DNA from: Bacillota bacterium
GTDB lineage: Bacteria > Bacillota > Bacilli > Alicyclobacillales > SLC66
Direction: 5' to 3'
Assembly (NCBI GenBank): GCA_021821185.1
Contig: JAKACU010000123.1
Coordinates: 1-5,532 of the forward strand
Length of the DNA: 5,532 nt
Positions 1-5,532 of the stretch are shown one piece after another; within the stretch, counting starts at the first letter, position 1; the number at the start of each line of letters is the position of its first letter. The notes under the pieces were generated by a model. The model worked only from the letters and a program-made list of their open reading frames with translations. It was not told the DNA's origin and ran no database searches. The translations under genes were made by a program, and so were the position numbers.

Positions 1-1
1 T

Positions 2-1666
2 AGCATAATTTCTTTGTGCTGCAGTGATAATGGTCGTCAGTTGGCTGACGAGATCTTTGGTGATAGGGCCGTTTGGGTACCGTATATTCGTCCTGGCTTT
101 GAATTGTCCAAGATGATTGGCGAGGCGGTTCGCAACAACCCGCAATGTGAACTCGTTTTAATGGAAAAGCACGGACTTATCACCTGGGGTGACACATCAG
201 AAAGTTGCTACGCAAACACCCTGCGTATCATTGACGAAATGGCGCAGTATATCAAAGCCAAGGTCAATGAAGAAACCGTGTTCGGTGGCTCTAAGTACGT
301 AACACTGGATGAACAAGACCGCCAGCAAACAGCGGCCAAGCTACTCCCAGCAGTTCGCGGTGTGGTGTCTGAGTTTCACCATGCCATTTTGACGTACGAT
401 GATGGTGCGGATTTTTTACAATTCGTGAATAGTCACGATGCACGCACATTGTCACAAGTTGGCGCTGCCTGTCCGGATCACTTGGTGCACACCAAGCGCA
501 CTCCCTTATACATCGATTGGGATCCGAACACCGAGGATGTGGAATCTCTCAAAGACAAAGTAAAAACGGGTCTTATCGCCTATCAAAAAGAGTACAAAGC
601 CTATTATGACCGTAACATCGATTTGGATGTTGCGATGCATGACCCCTTTCCCCGCGTGATTCTCATTCCTGGTCTCGGTGCCATTGGCACAGGAAAAACG
701 AAAAAGATGGCCAACATCGCCGTTGCCTTATACCGCCGTGCGGTATCGGTGATGAAAGGCGCTACGACGCTTGGCCAATTCGTGTCGCTCAGTGAAAAGG
801 AATCGTTTGATGTTGAGTATTGGCCGCTTGAACTCTATAAGCTGTCGTTAGCGCCAGCGGAAAAAGAACTTGCGCGAAAGGTAGCTTATATCACCGGTGG
901 TGCAGGCGGCATTGGCCGTGCCACAGCCCGCCGTTTTGCCAAAGAAGGCGCCCACGTGGTGCTTGCTGACATCGCCTATGAAGCAGCCGTTTTTGCTGCA
1001 GACCAACTCAATCAAGAATTTGGCGAAGGGACGGCCGTGGGTGTTGCACTCGATGTAACAAATGAAGAAAAAGTGATCTTGTCGTTTGCCCAAGCTGTGT
1101 TGGCCTATGGTGGTGTGGATGTCTTTGTATCCAACGCAGGATTGGCCAGTTCTTCCCCCTTCGTCAATACGACACTGACTGACTGGAACCGCAACATGGC
1201 CGTATTGGGTACAGGATACTTTCTCACGTCACGGGAAGCTTTTCGGATTATGGTTGAGCAAGGCCGCGGCGGATCCGTGATTTTTGTCACCTCAAAAAAT
1301 GCTGTGTACGCCGGCAAGGATGCGGCGGCGTACAGCTCTGCCAAAGCGCTCGAAGGCCATCTGGCGCGGTGCTTGGCTGTAGAGGGTGGCCCTCATGGCA
1401 TACGCGTCAATTCAGTCTTACCGGATGCTGTATTACAAGGTTCGAACATTTGGAATTCCTCCTGGCGAGAAGAGCGTGCTCGTGCGTATGGCATTGATCC
1501 TGACCAGCTTGAAGAGCATTATCGTAAACGCACGCTTCTCAATGTGAACATTTCGACGGATGATATCGCCGAGGGAATTTTATTTTTTGCCGCCCCGCGA
1601 TCCACGAAGACCACCGGTAGCATGCTGACTGTTGACGGTGGTGTTGCTGCGGCATTTGCGAGATAA
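2..1666 (+). CDS. rhaEW: Bifunctional L-rhamnulose-1-phosphate aldolase / L-lactaldehyde dehydrogenase (5'-truncated by window edge)
   Basis: This cytoplasmic fusion enzyme cleaves L-rhamnulose-1-phosphate to dihydroxyacetone phosphate and L-lactaldehyde, then acts on the aldehyde with NAD(P); characterised relatives yield L-lactate. The frame is open to the left edge, so the TTG at 14 is not taken as the start. Counting from that TTG as residue 1, residues 1-80 are the end of a class II aldolase domain. EKHGLITWGD (51-60) carries the third zinc-ligand histidine (H53); the usual HxH pair should lie just upstream of the window. After a linking region, a short-chain dehydrogenase domain fills about 288-550. 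It shows TGGAGGIG (294-301), an acidic D319 after strand 2 that suggests NAD, SNAG (373-376), and catalytic S427, Y440 and K444 (YSSAK). The close relative, Bacillus subtilis RhaEW (YuxG), is about 689 residues, so roughly 135 are missing here. No frameshift is seen. The family call is very safe; the dehydrogenase product is inferred from relatives. Confidence 0.96.
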   Translation, partial: SIISLCCSDNGRQLADEIFGDRAVWVPYIRPGFELSKMIGEAVRNNPQCELVLMEKHGLITWGDTSESCYANTLRIIDEMAQYIKAKVNEETVFGGSKYVTLDEQDRQQTAAKLLPAVRGVVSEFHHAILTYDDGADFLQFVNSHDARTLSQVGAACPDHLVHTKRTPLYIDWDPNTEDVESLKDKVKTGLIAYQKEYKAYYDRNIDLDVAMHDPFPRVILIPGLGAIGTGKTKKMANIAVALYRRAVSVMKGATTLGQFVSLSEKESFDVEYWPLELYKLSLAPAEKELARKVAYITGGAGGIGRATARRFAKEGAHVVLADIAYEAAVFAADQLNQEFGEGTAVGVALDVTNEEKVILSFAQAVLAYGGVDVFVSNAGLASSSPFVNTTLTDWNRNMAVLGTGYFLTSREAFRIMVEQGRGGSVIFVTSKNAVYAGKDAAAYSSAKALEGHLARCLAVEGGPHGIRVNSVLPDAVLQGSNIWNSSWREERARAYGIDPDQLEEHYRKRTLLNVNISTDDIAEGILFFAAPRSTKTTGSMLTVDGGVAAAFAR

Positions 1667-1684
1667 ACAAATTCCGATCAACGA

Positions 1685-1694
1685 AGGAAGGTGA
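1685..1694 (+). promoter_or_regulatory. Ribosome binding site of rhaI (decides between two GTG starts)
   Basis: The sequence AGGAAGGTGA resembles AGGAGGTGA with one inserted base. It leaves five bases before the GTG at 1700, which is normal spacing. For the in-frame GTG at 1691 the only purine-rich stretch (GAAGGA, 1683-1688) is just two bases away. The 1700 start is therefore preferred, and no ATG start is available nearby. Confidence 0.6.
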
Positions 1695-1699
1695 ACGCT

Positions 1700-2929
1700 G
1701 TGAATTCATGGAATGATAAAGCATACGCGTTGTTTGAAGAGCAACAGCAGGCTCGCGGTATCGACCTTGATGCGGTGAAAACGCAATTCAAGGCGCTGAA
1801 AATCGAAACGCCTTCGTGGGGCTACGGGGATTCGGGCACGCGGTTCAAGGTTTTCAAAAAAGTCGGTGTTCCTCGCAACCCGTATGAAAAACTGGATGAT
1901 GCAGCGATCGTCAATAACCTGACTGGTGCTTGTCCCAAAGTCGCCATTCATATTCCCTGGGACAAAGTCGACGATTATGAGCACTTAAAGAACCATGCAA
2001 AAAGTTTGGGTTTGACGCTTGGTGCCGTGAACCCGAATCTCTTTCAAGACGATGTCTACATGCTGGGCAGTGTATGCAACAGTGACGCTCGCATTCGCAA
2101 AAAAGCGACAGACCATTTGCTCGAATGCGTCGAGATTATGAAGCAGGTTGATTCCGATGTGCTCAGTCTATGGTTCGCTGATGGCACAAACTATCCTGGT
2201 CAAGGCTCGTTTCGTGCGCGGAAACAGTGGCTTTTTGAAGCACTGTTAGAGGCATACCAAAAGCTTGCTCCGAACATGCGCATGCTGATTGAATACAAAA
2301 TGTTTGAGCCTGGATTTTACCATACAGACTTGGCGGACTGGGGCACAGCCTTTCTCATGGCAACCAAACTTGGGACACAAGCGCAAGTGTTGGTCGATCT
2401 TGGCCATCATGCACTTGGTACCAACGTGGAGCATATCGTCGCCACTTTACTGGACGAAGAGAAACTGGGCGGATTTCACTTTAATAGCCGTAAATATGCT
2501 GATGATGACTTAATTGTTGGCACAACCAATCCTTATGAATTGTTCCTGATTTTCGCTCAGATTCTCGACGCCGCGCATGATTCGCAAGCCGGGATTGTGA
2601 AAACGGCGAACGAAATTGCGTACATGATTGATCAAAGTCATGCGATTGAACCCAAGATTCCAGCAACGTTACGGTCTGTCATCAATATCCAAACACAGTA
2701 CGCCAAGGCTCTCTTGATCGATACAAACGGGTTACGAAAGGCTCAGGAGAACAATGATGTTCTTCGCGCGGAAGCCATCATGAAAGAAGCGTTTGAGTTT
2801 GATGTGTCTGTACTGTTGCGCGTGATTCGTGAAGAAGCCGGATTGCCCGTCGATCTTATACAAGCTTTTTACGACAGCGGGTATCAAGAATCCATTGCCA
2901 ACCGCGGTATTGGCGGAGCAAGCTGGTAG
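1700..2929 (+). CDS. rhaI: L-rhamnose isomerase, RhaI type (Pseudomonas stutzeri / Gram-positive subfamily)
   Basis: This enzyme interconverts L-rhamnose and L-rhamnulose, the first step of the phosphorylated rhamnose pathway, in the cytoplasm. It has the xylose-isomerase-like TIM-barrel fold and binds divalent metal ions. The following positions count from the upstream GTG at 1691; subtract 3 for the preferred start. The flexible active-site loop segment YGDSGTRF is at 45-52 and HIPWDK at 87-92. Metal-site residues are E201 (IEYKMFEP), D236 and H239 (VDLGHH), H263 (GGFHF), D271 and D273 (KYADDDL), and D314 (MIDQSH). The first six keep a constant offset of 18 from remembered P. stutzeri numbering (E219, D254, H257, H281, D289, D291), which supports the call. 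It is 409 residues from the GTG at 1700, or 412 from 1691; the P. stutzeri enzyme is about 430. It lies 33 bases after rhaEW and 36 before the regulator, so co-transcription is likely. This family is distinct from E. coli RhaA. Confidence 0.95.
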   Translation: MNSWNDKAYALFEEQQQARGIDLDAVKTQFKALKIETPSWGYGDSGTRFKVFKKVGVPRNPYEKLDDAAIVNNLTGACPKVAIHIPWDKVDDYEHLKNHAKSLGLTLGAVNPNLFQDDVYMLGSVCNSDARIRKKATDHLLECVEIMKQVDSDVLSLWFADGTNYPGQGSFRARKQWLFEALLEAYQKLAPNMRMLIEYKMFEPGFYHTDLADWGTAFLMATKLGTQAQVLVDLGHHALGTNVEHIVATLLDEEKLGGFHFNSRKYADDDLIVGTTNPYELFLIFAQILDAAHDSQAGIVKTANEIAYMIDQSHAIEPKIPATLRSVINIQTQYAKALLIDTNGLRKAQENNDVLRAEAIMKEAFEFDVSVLLRVIREEAGLPVDLIQAFYDSGYQESIANRGIGGASW

Positions 2930-2951
2930 ACAGGAAGATCGGTTACTTACT

Positions 2952-2957
2952 GGAGGT
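2952..2957 (+). promoter_or_regulatory. Ribosome binding site of the DeoR-family regulator
   Basis: GGAGGT lies eight bases before the ATG at 2966 and eleven before a second in-frame ATG at 2969. The spacing favours the first ATG. No separate promoter is evident in the 36-base gap after rhaI. Confidence 0.75.
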
Positions 2958-2965
2958 CCAAAGCC

Positions 2966-3721
2966 ATGATGGCCGTAGAACGGCAACGCAAAATTGTAGA
3001 ATACATCAATGTTCACGGAAGTATTCGAGTGGCCGAGATTAGCCAGTTGTTTGATGTTACGCCGGAAACGGCACGCCGTGATTTGGATTTGTTGGAAAGC
3101 GAAGGCAAGCTCCGGCGTAGCCACGGTGGTGCCGTTCGAGTGTTGGATGATCTAAATGATGTACCCTATCTTGAGCGAGAGAACACCAATGCCAAAGAGA
3201 AAAGCGAGATTGCAAAGCTTGCTGCTGCACTGATTCATCCTGGAGATACGATCGCCCTGGATGCCAGTTCGACATCCTGGTTTCTGGCTCGAGCCTTGCC
3301 TGATATTTCGGCAACGGTCTTGACCAATTCGATTCGTGTCGCGCAGGAACTCAGCCAAAAGAGCAAAATTACCGTGATTTCTACAGGAGGCATCCTGCGT
3401 GCTGCCTCCATGTCATTTGTTGGCCCCTTGGCGCAGGAAACCTTGAGCAAGTATCATGTGCAAAAGGCGTTTGTCTCTTGCAAAGGGATTCATCCGCAGT
3501 ATGGTGTGACGGAATCGAGTGAATTGCAAGCTTTGATTAAAGGGCAGATGGTGATGATTGCCGATGAAACGTTCTTGCTGGCCGATCACACGAAATTTGG
3601 GAAAAGGGATTTTGCCCAGGCATTTCCTATAACACAAATTAACGCTATCGTAACCGACTCGATCAAAGAGGTCGTAATGGAACCATTATTTGTCGAAGCT
3701 GGGATACTTATCTTGCGTTGA
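2966..3721 (+). CDS. rhaR: DeoR-family transcriptional repressor, probable rhamnose regulator RhaR
   Basis: This is a DNA-binding repressor expected to control the rhamnose genes and to release DNA on binding a phosphorylated sugar. At 251 residues it is standard DeoR-family length. Residues 6-58 form the N-terminal helix-turn-helix; the family signature is clear in TPETARRDLDLLESEGKL (32-49) followed by RRSHGGAV (50-57). Residues 75-251 are the ribose-5-phosphate-isomerase-like sensor domain. It shows LDASST (98-103, where LDSGST is common), TNS (120-122), TGG (140-142), GVTESSE (180-186) and the ligand-loop motif DHTKFGKRDF (207-216). The gene is the last of the operon, directly before a terminator. 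In Bacillus subtilis a DeoR-type RhaR (YulB) also sits beside rhaEW, which supports the role. No operator can be named, because the operon promoter lies outside the window. The family is certain; the rhamnose specificity is inferred from context. Confidence 0.9.
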   Translation: MMAVERQRKIVEYINVHGSIRVAEISQLFDVTPETARRDLDLLESEGKLRRSHGGAVRVLDDLNDVPYLERENTNAKEKSEIAKLAAALIHPGDTIALDASSTSWFLARALPDISATVLTNSIRVAQELSQKSKITVISTGGILRAASMSFVGPLAQETLSKYHVQKAFVSCKGIHPQYGVTESSELQALIKGQMVMIADETFLLADHTKFGKRDFAQAFPITQINAIVTDSIKEVVMEPLFVEAGILILR

Positions 3722-3736
3722 CAGGTACGAGGACAC

Positions 3737-3777
3737 TTGAGGGTTGGGATTGACAGTCACCAACCCTCAAATTTTTT
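3737..3777 (+). terminator. Intrinsic terminator closing the rhamnose operon
   Basis: A perfect 11-bp stem pairs TTGAGGGTTGG (3737-3747) with CCAACCCTCAA (3760-3770). The 12-base loop may form a further TGA/TCA pairing. The stem is followed by an A and six T's (3772-3777), the classic Rho-independent layout, and begins 16 bases after the regulator's stop. Read on the - strand the same hairpin has no T tract after it, so it fits the rhamnose operon best. It lies just past the stop of the convergent binding-protein gene and could still protect that mRNA's 3' end. Confidence 0.93.
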
Positions 3778-3779
3778 GG

Positions 3780-5336
3780 TTATTTGTATGGATTCGCGTA
3801 ATTGTTCTGCGCAATTACTTGCGTGGCCCAACTTACATTGTTTTGATCCACCTTGGCTGCTGCCGAGGCGTATGACATCTGGCCCAAAGCGAAGTACTGC
3901 CAGTAACTCTTATTAAGCGTGTTTGAGGGGTCATTCATCGGATTGGGCACGGCAGATGGGTACTGCCCCCATTTTATGGTACCAGCGGAAGCCAGTTGAT
4001 AAGCCAGAGAACCCTTGTCTGGCAATGCCCCTTTAATTCCAGGGATGAAGCGCTGGCCGTTGTTGACGAGGTACTGATCGTTTTTAACAGCGGTCATGTA
4101 CCGCAGGAAGTCCACTGACCAATTGACCACATTCTGCTTAACAGCCTCTTGTGTAATGGCGTACGGCACCCCCACTGACGCTCCTGATAATTGCTCGGTT
4201 GGATTGGCCAAGGGCGTTGTCGCTTTGGTTAAGATCGGCATACGTTCAACGCCAACCTTAAAGGATGGATGAACGGCTTCACTCCCACTGAAATTTTGTG
4301 TTAAGTACCCGGCCCCTGGTAGAAAGGCGATTTTACCCTGTACAAATTGATTAAATGGAGCGTTCACAGAAGATGTTTGGGCGCTTGCGAGTTGGTTATC
4401 GCTTTCCAGTACCTGCACAGGAGCGGTATATGGCCGGAAGTCGTTAAACAGACTGGTGGTCAGCCACTTCAGGCGGGGGTTGCTTTGAAAGGAAAGCCAA
4501 CCGTTTTTCATAGCCCACGCCATTTCCTGTTCCGTGATCGAGGAACCACCTTTAGGATTCATTTTCTTAAAGGTGGGATACATGACGCTGTAATACCAAG
4601 GTTGGTCTGTTCCGTCAAGCGGCAAGGTAAAGTAACCAGACTGTCCTTCAATCGGTAGAATGCTAGGATCCTTGGCTTTGATCACCTTTAGGTCAGAAAG
4701 AAGTTGAGCAACTGTTGTCGGTGCAGAAAGGTGCAGCTTATGCAGTAAGGTGGCGTTGTAATAGAGTGCATGGATGATGTACCAGTCCGTCGCGATCTCG
4801 TATTGAGGACCTAAGAAACTACTATTGGTCTGCGTCAATAGGCCGGGGAGAAATGTATCAGCCCAAGTCTTTGCACTGTGGTTATAAGGACTCGGTTGGT
4901 TCAAATAGGGGGTCAGGTCCATGAGCTCTGAGGGATCCTCAGTCGCGGTGAAATAGCCAGCTCCATTCTCAAGAATATCGGGCAAAGTACCATTGGCAGC
5001 ATGACTCATCACCCAAGAGCTTAATGCGCCCCAGGGTGGAGGGGTGATATCAACGATCTTTACATTTGGATGTAATACCTCGTATCCAGCAATAATCGCA
5101 TTGATCGCTACTTGCCCAACGGGAGCCCCCACGCGCGGAGCGCCTTTTGTGCTAGGATAGTAGTTCGGTGTTAGCAGGGTGATCGTCACCGGTTGCTTGG
5201 AATTGAGCGGAATTTGACCTGCCTGAGCCATAGTCACGCTCGGTGCATATGTTGATAGCGCCAACATTGCAGTAGTAAAAATTGTTCCCGCGGTCACGAC
5301 CTTTAGGCCTTTGCGGTTTGCCTTATTCGAATTCAT
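3780..5336 (-). CDS. Sugar ABC transporter extracellular substrate-binding protein (family 1, MalE-like)
   Basis: This secreted protein should capture a sugar or oligosaccharide and deliver it to a membrane permease. Residues 1-39 form a Sec signal peptide: basic start (K5, R8, K9, K12), hydrophobic core about 13-30, and an AQA/GQ type I cleavage site (A39/G40). There is no lipobox and no cysteine anywhere in the 518 residues, which is odd for a binding protein of a Gram-positive cell. MalE-family features are YEVLHPNVKIVDI (85-97), GTLPDIL (116-122), LMDLTPYL (138-145), YYNATLLHKLHL (192-203) and FVQGKIAFLPGAG (331-343). The mature part is rich in N, Q, S, T and aromatics, with about 60 charged residues in 479 and near-zero net charge by my count, as in acid-exposed proteins. 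It is longer than the usual 420-450 residues. The ATG at 5336 has GGAGG six bases upstream. It follows a permease gene on the same strand, so it is probably the last gene of that operon. The substrate is unknown; rhamnose or a rhamnoside is suggested only by the neighbouring genes. Confidence 0.92.
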   Translation of the reverse strand: MNSNKANRKGLKVVTAGTIFTTAMLALSTYAPSVTMAQAGQIPLNSKQPVTITLLTPNYYPSTKGAPRVGAPVGQVAINAIIAGYEVLHPNVKIVDITPPPWGALSSWVMSHAANGTLPDILENGAGYFTATEDPSELMDLTPYLNQPSPYNHSAKTWADTFLPGLLTQTNSSFLGPQYEIATDWYIIHALYYNATLLHKLHLSAPTTVAQLLSDLKVIKAKDPSILPIEGQSGYFTLPLDGTDQPWYYSVMYPTFKKMNPKGGSSITEQEMAWAMKNGWLSFQSNPRLKWLTTSLFNDFRPYTAPVQVLESDNQLASAQTSSVNAPFNQFVQGKIAFLPGAGYLTQNFSGSEAVHPSFKVGVERMPILTKATTPLANPTEQLSGASVGVPYAITQEAVKQNVVNWSVDFLRYMTAVKNDQYLVNNGQRFIPGIKGALPDKGSLAYQLASAGTIKWGQYPSAVPNPMNDPSNTLNKSYWQYFALGQMSYASAAAKVDQNNVSWATQVIAQNNYANPYK

Positions 5337-5419
5337 GGTATTCCTCCCCTTTGTTTTTTCTCTCGACTACCAGTTGTCTGCAAAAAGATGGAACTCGTCG
5401 ACTCAACACCGCAAGCCAT
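5333..5419 (-). other. Possible 28-residue leader ORF overlapping the binding-protein start
   Basis: An ATG at 5419 opens a 28-codon frame beginning MACGVESTSS. Its TGA (5335-5333) overlaps the ATG of the binding-protein gene as ATGA, an arrangement often seen in translational coupling. The strong Shine-Dalgarno sequence upstream is only about two bases from this ATG, which is too close. It is better placed for a TTG at 5414 that would encode just three residues (TTG CGG TGT TGA, 5414-5403). The peptide resembles nothing I recognise, has no hydrophobic segment, and may be chance. It is recorded because of the stop/start overlap. Confidence 0.2.
5343..5347 (-). promoter_or_regulatory. Ribosome binding site of the substrate-binding protein
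   Basis: On the - strand GGGGAGG precedes the ATG at 5336, with six bases between GGAGG and the start codon. This is ideal spacing and confirms the chosen start, which also begins a good signal peptide. Confidence 0.85.
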
Positions 5420-5430
5420 CACCTCCTTTC
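5418..5430 (-). promoter_or_regulatory. Near-perfect Shine-Dalgarno sequence in the permease to binding-protein gap
   Basis: The - strand reads GAAAGGAGGTGAT, complementary over 13 bases to the usual 16S rRNA 3' tail of Bacillota (AUCACCUCCUUUC). It is about 80 bases upstream of the binding-protein ATG, which has its own site, and 16 bases after the permease stop. The only start codon at normal spacing is TTG 5414, leading to a three-codon ORF. It could be a ribosome standby or loading site that raises output of the binding protein, or a relic of a lost start. The match is plain to see; the role is inferred. Confidence 0.5.
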
Positions 5431-5446
5431 CGTGATTTTGGGTTAT

Positions 5447-5532
5447 TTATAGCTTGAAAGCTCCGGAGTTCATGCCTTCCACAAAAAGTCGGCTGGTAAA
5501 AACAAATATGATGAATGCACCTGCCGCGACCA
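5447..5532 (-). CDS. Carbohydrate ABC transporter permease, MalG-like, C-terminal end only
   Basis: Only the last 27 codons and the TAA stop lie in the window; the gene continues beyond the right edge. The visible peptide begins VAAGAFIIFVFTSRLFVEGM and ends NSGAFKL. This is the end of the last membrane helix followed by a short basic and polar tail. The layout matches the C-terminus of MalG-type (CUT1, inner-membrane) sugar permeases, which typically end in a helix, a QRYF/VxGLTxGA-like segment and a stop. Its position directly upstream of a family 1 binding protein supports this. Together they would form an importer with another permease and an ATPase not seen here. The fragment is short, so the subfamily rests on the motif and the neighbour. 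Confidence 0.75.
   Translation of the reverse strand, partial: VAAGAFIIFVFTSRLFVEGMNSGAFKL

Noticed and set aside
14..16. TTG at 14 as the true start of the first gene.
   Set aside because: The frame is open to the left edge and the peptide before it (SIIS) fits the aldolase family. Starting here would remove the zinc-binding HxH region.
848..2666. Several antisense ORFs of 60-90 codons opposite rhaEW and rhaI (for example 848-1093, 1105-1344, 1706-1984).
   Set aside because: They lie inside well-supported conserved genes, have no recognisable domains, and look like shadow frames.
2732..3124. A 130-codon - strand ORF across the rhaI/rhaR junction.
   Set aside because: It overlaps the isomerase end and the regulator's helix-turn-helix, both clearly coding on the + strand. 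Its peptide looks like reverse-frame translation.
4347..4658. A 103-codon + strand ORF inside the binding-protein gene.
   Set aside because: It is fully contained in a well-supported - strand gene and has no recognisable domain or family resemblance.
5337..5446. A stable hairpin or terminator in the permease to binding-protein gap.
   Set aside because: Only short complementary tetramers and a GTCGAC palindrome were found. No stem long enough to be convincing was seen by eye.
5444..5475. A TATAAA at the permease stop as a -10 box for a separate binding-protein promoter.
   Set aside because: No TTGACA-like -35 element is found 16-19 bases upstream on the - strand, and the sequence overlaps coding bases.
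1..5532. CRISPR arrays, tRNA genes, insertion sequences, attachment sites or riboswitches.
   Set aside because: No regular direct repeats, cloverleaf-like segments, terminal inverted repeats or long structured leader regions were seen. Nearly all the window is coding.

Overview
The window most likely comes from a Gram-positive bacterium of the Bacillota. Three things point there: strong Shine-Dalgarno sites before the genes, a rhamnulose-phosphate aldolase fused to a short-chain dehydrogenase, and a Gram-positive-type rhamnose isomerase. Base composition looks close to 50% GC by eye. The exported protein at the right has no cysteine and few charged residues, which would fit an acidophile such as an Alicyclobacillus or Sulfobacillus relative. 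That lineage guess is an inference and was not tested.

Left part (1 to about 3780, + strand): the end of an L-rhamnose catabolic operon. It holds the 3' four-fifths of rhaEW (L-rhamnulose-1-phosphate aldolase fused to a lactaldehyde-oxidising dehydrogenase), then rhaI (metal-dependent L-rhamnose isomerase), then a DeoR-family repressor best read as RhaR. Gaps are short (about 33 and 36 bases) and each gene has its own ribosome binding site. A strong intrinsic terminator at 3737-3777 closes the operon.

Right part (3780 to the right edge, - strand): the end of a convergent sugar ABC transporter operon. The last codons of a MalG-like permease enter from the right edge. After a 110-base gap comes a 518-residue extracellular solute-binding protein with a Sec signal peptide but no lipobox. 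The gap carries an unusually perfect Shine-Dalgarno sequence far from the start of the binding protein, and a tiny ORF that ends in an ATGA overlap with that start.

Working together: the isomerase makes L-rhamnulose, a kinase not seen here would phosphorylate it, and RhaEW splits rhamnulose-1-phosphate to dihydroxyacetone phosphate and L-lactaldehyde and then probably oxidises the aldehyde to L-lactate. RhaR probably represses the operon until an inducer appears. The neighbouring transporter is a reasonable candidate for uptake of rhamnose or a rhamnose-containing oligosaccharide, but the sequence does not prove its substrate. I found no RNA genes, CRISPR arrays, insertion sequences or long repeats, and no clearly new multi-gene system. 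The most unusual parts are the 5337-5446 leader region and the unanchored binding protein.
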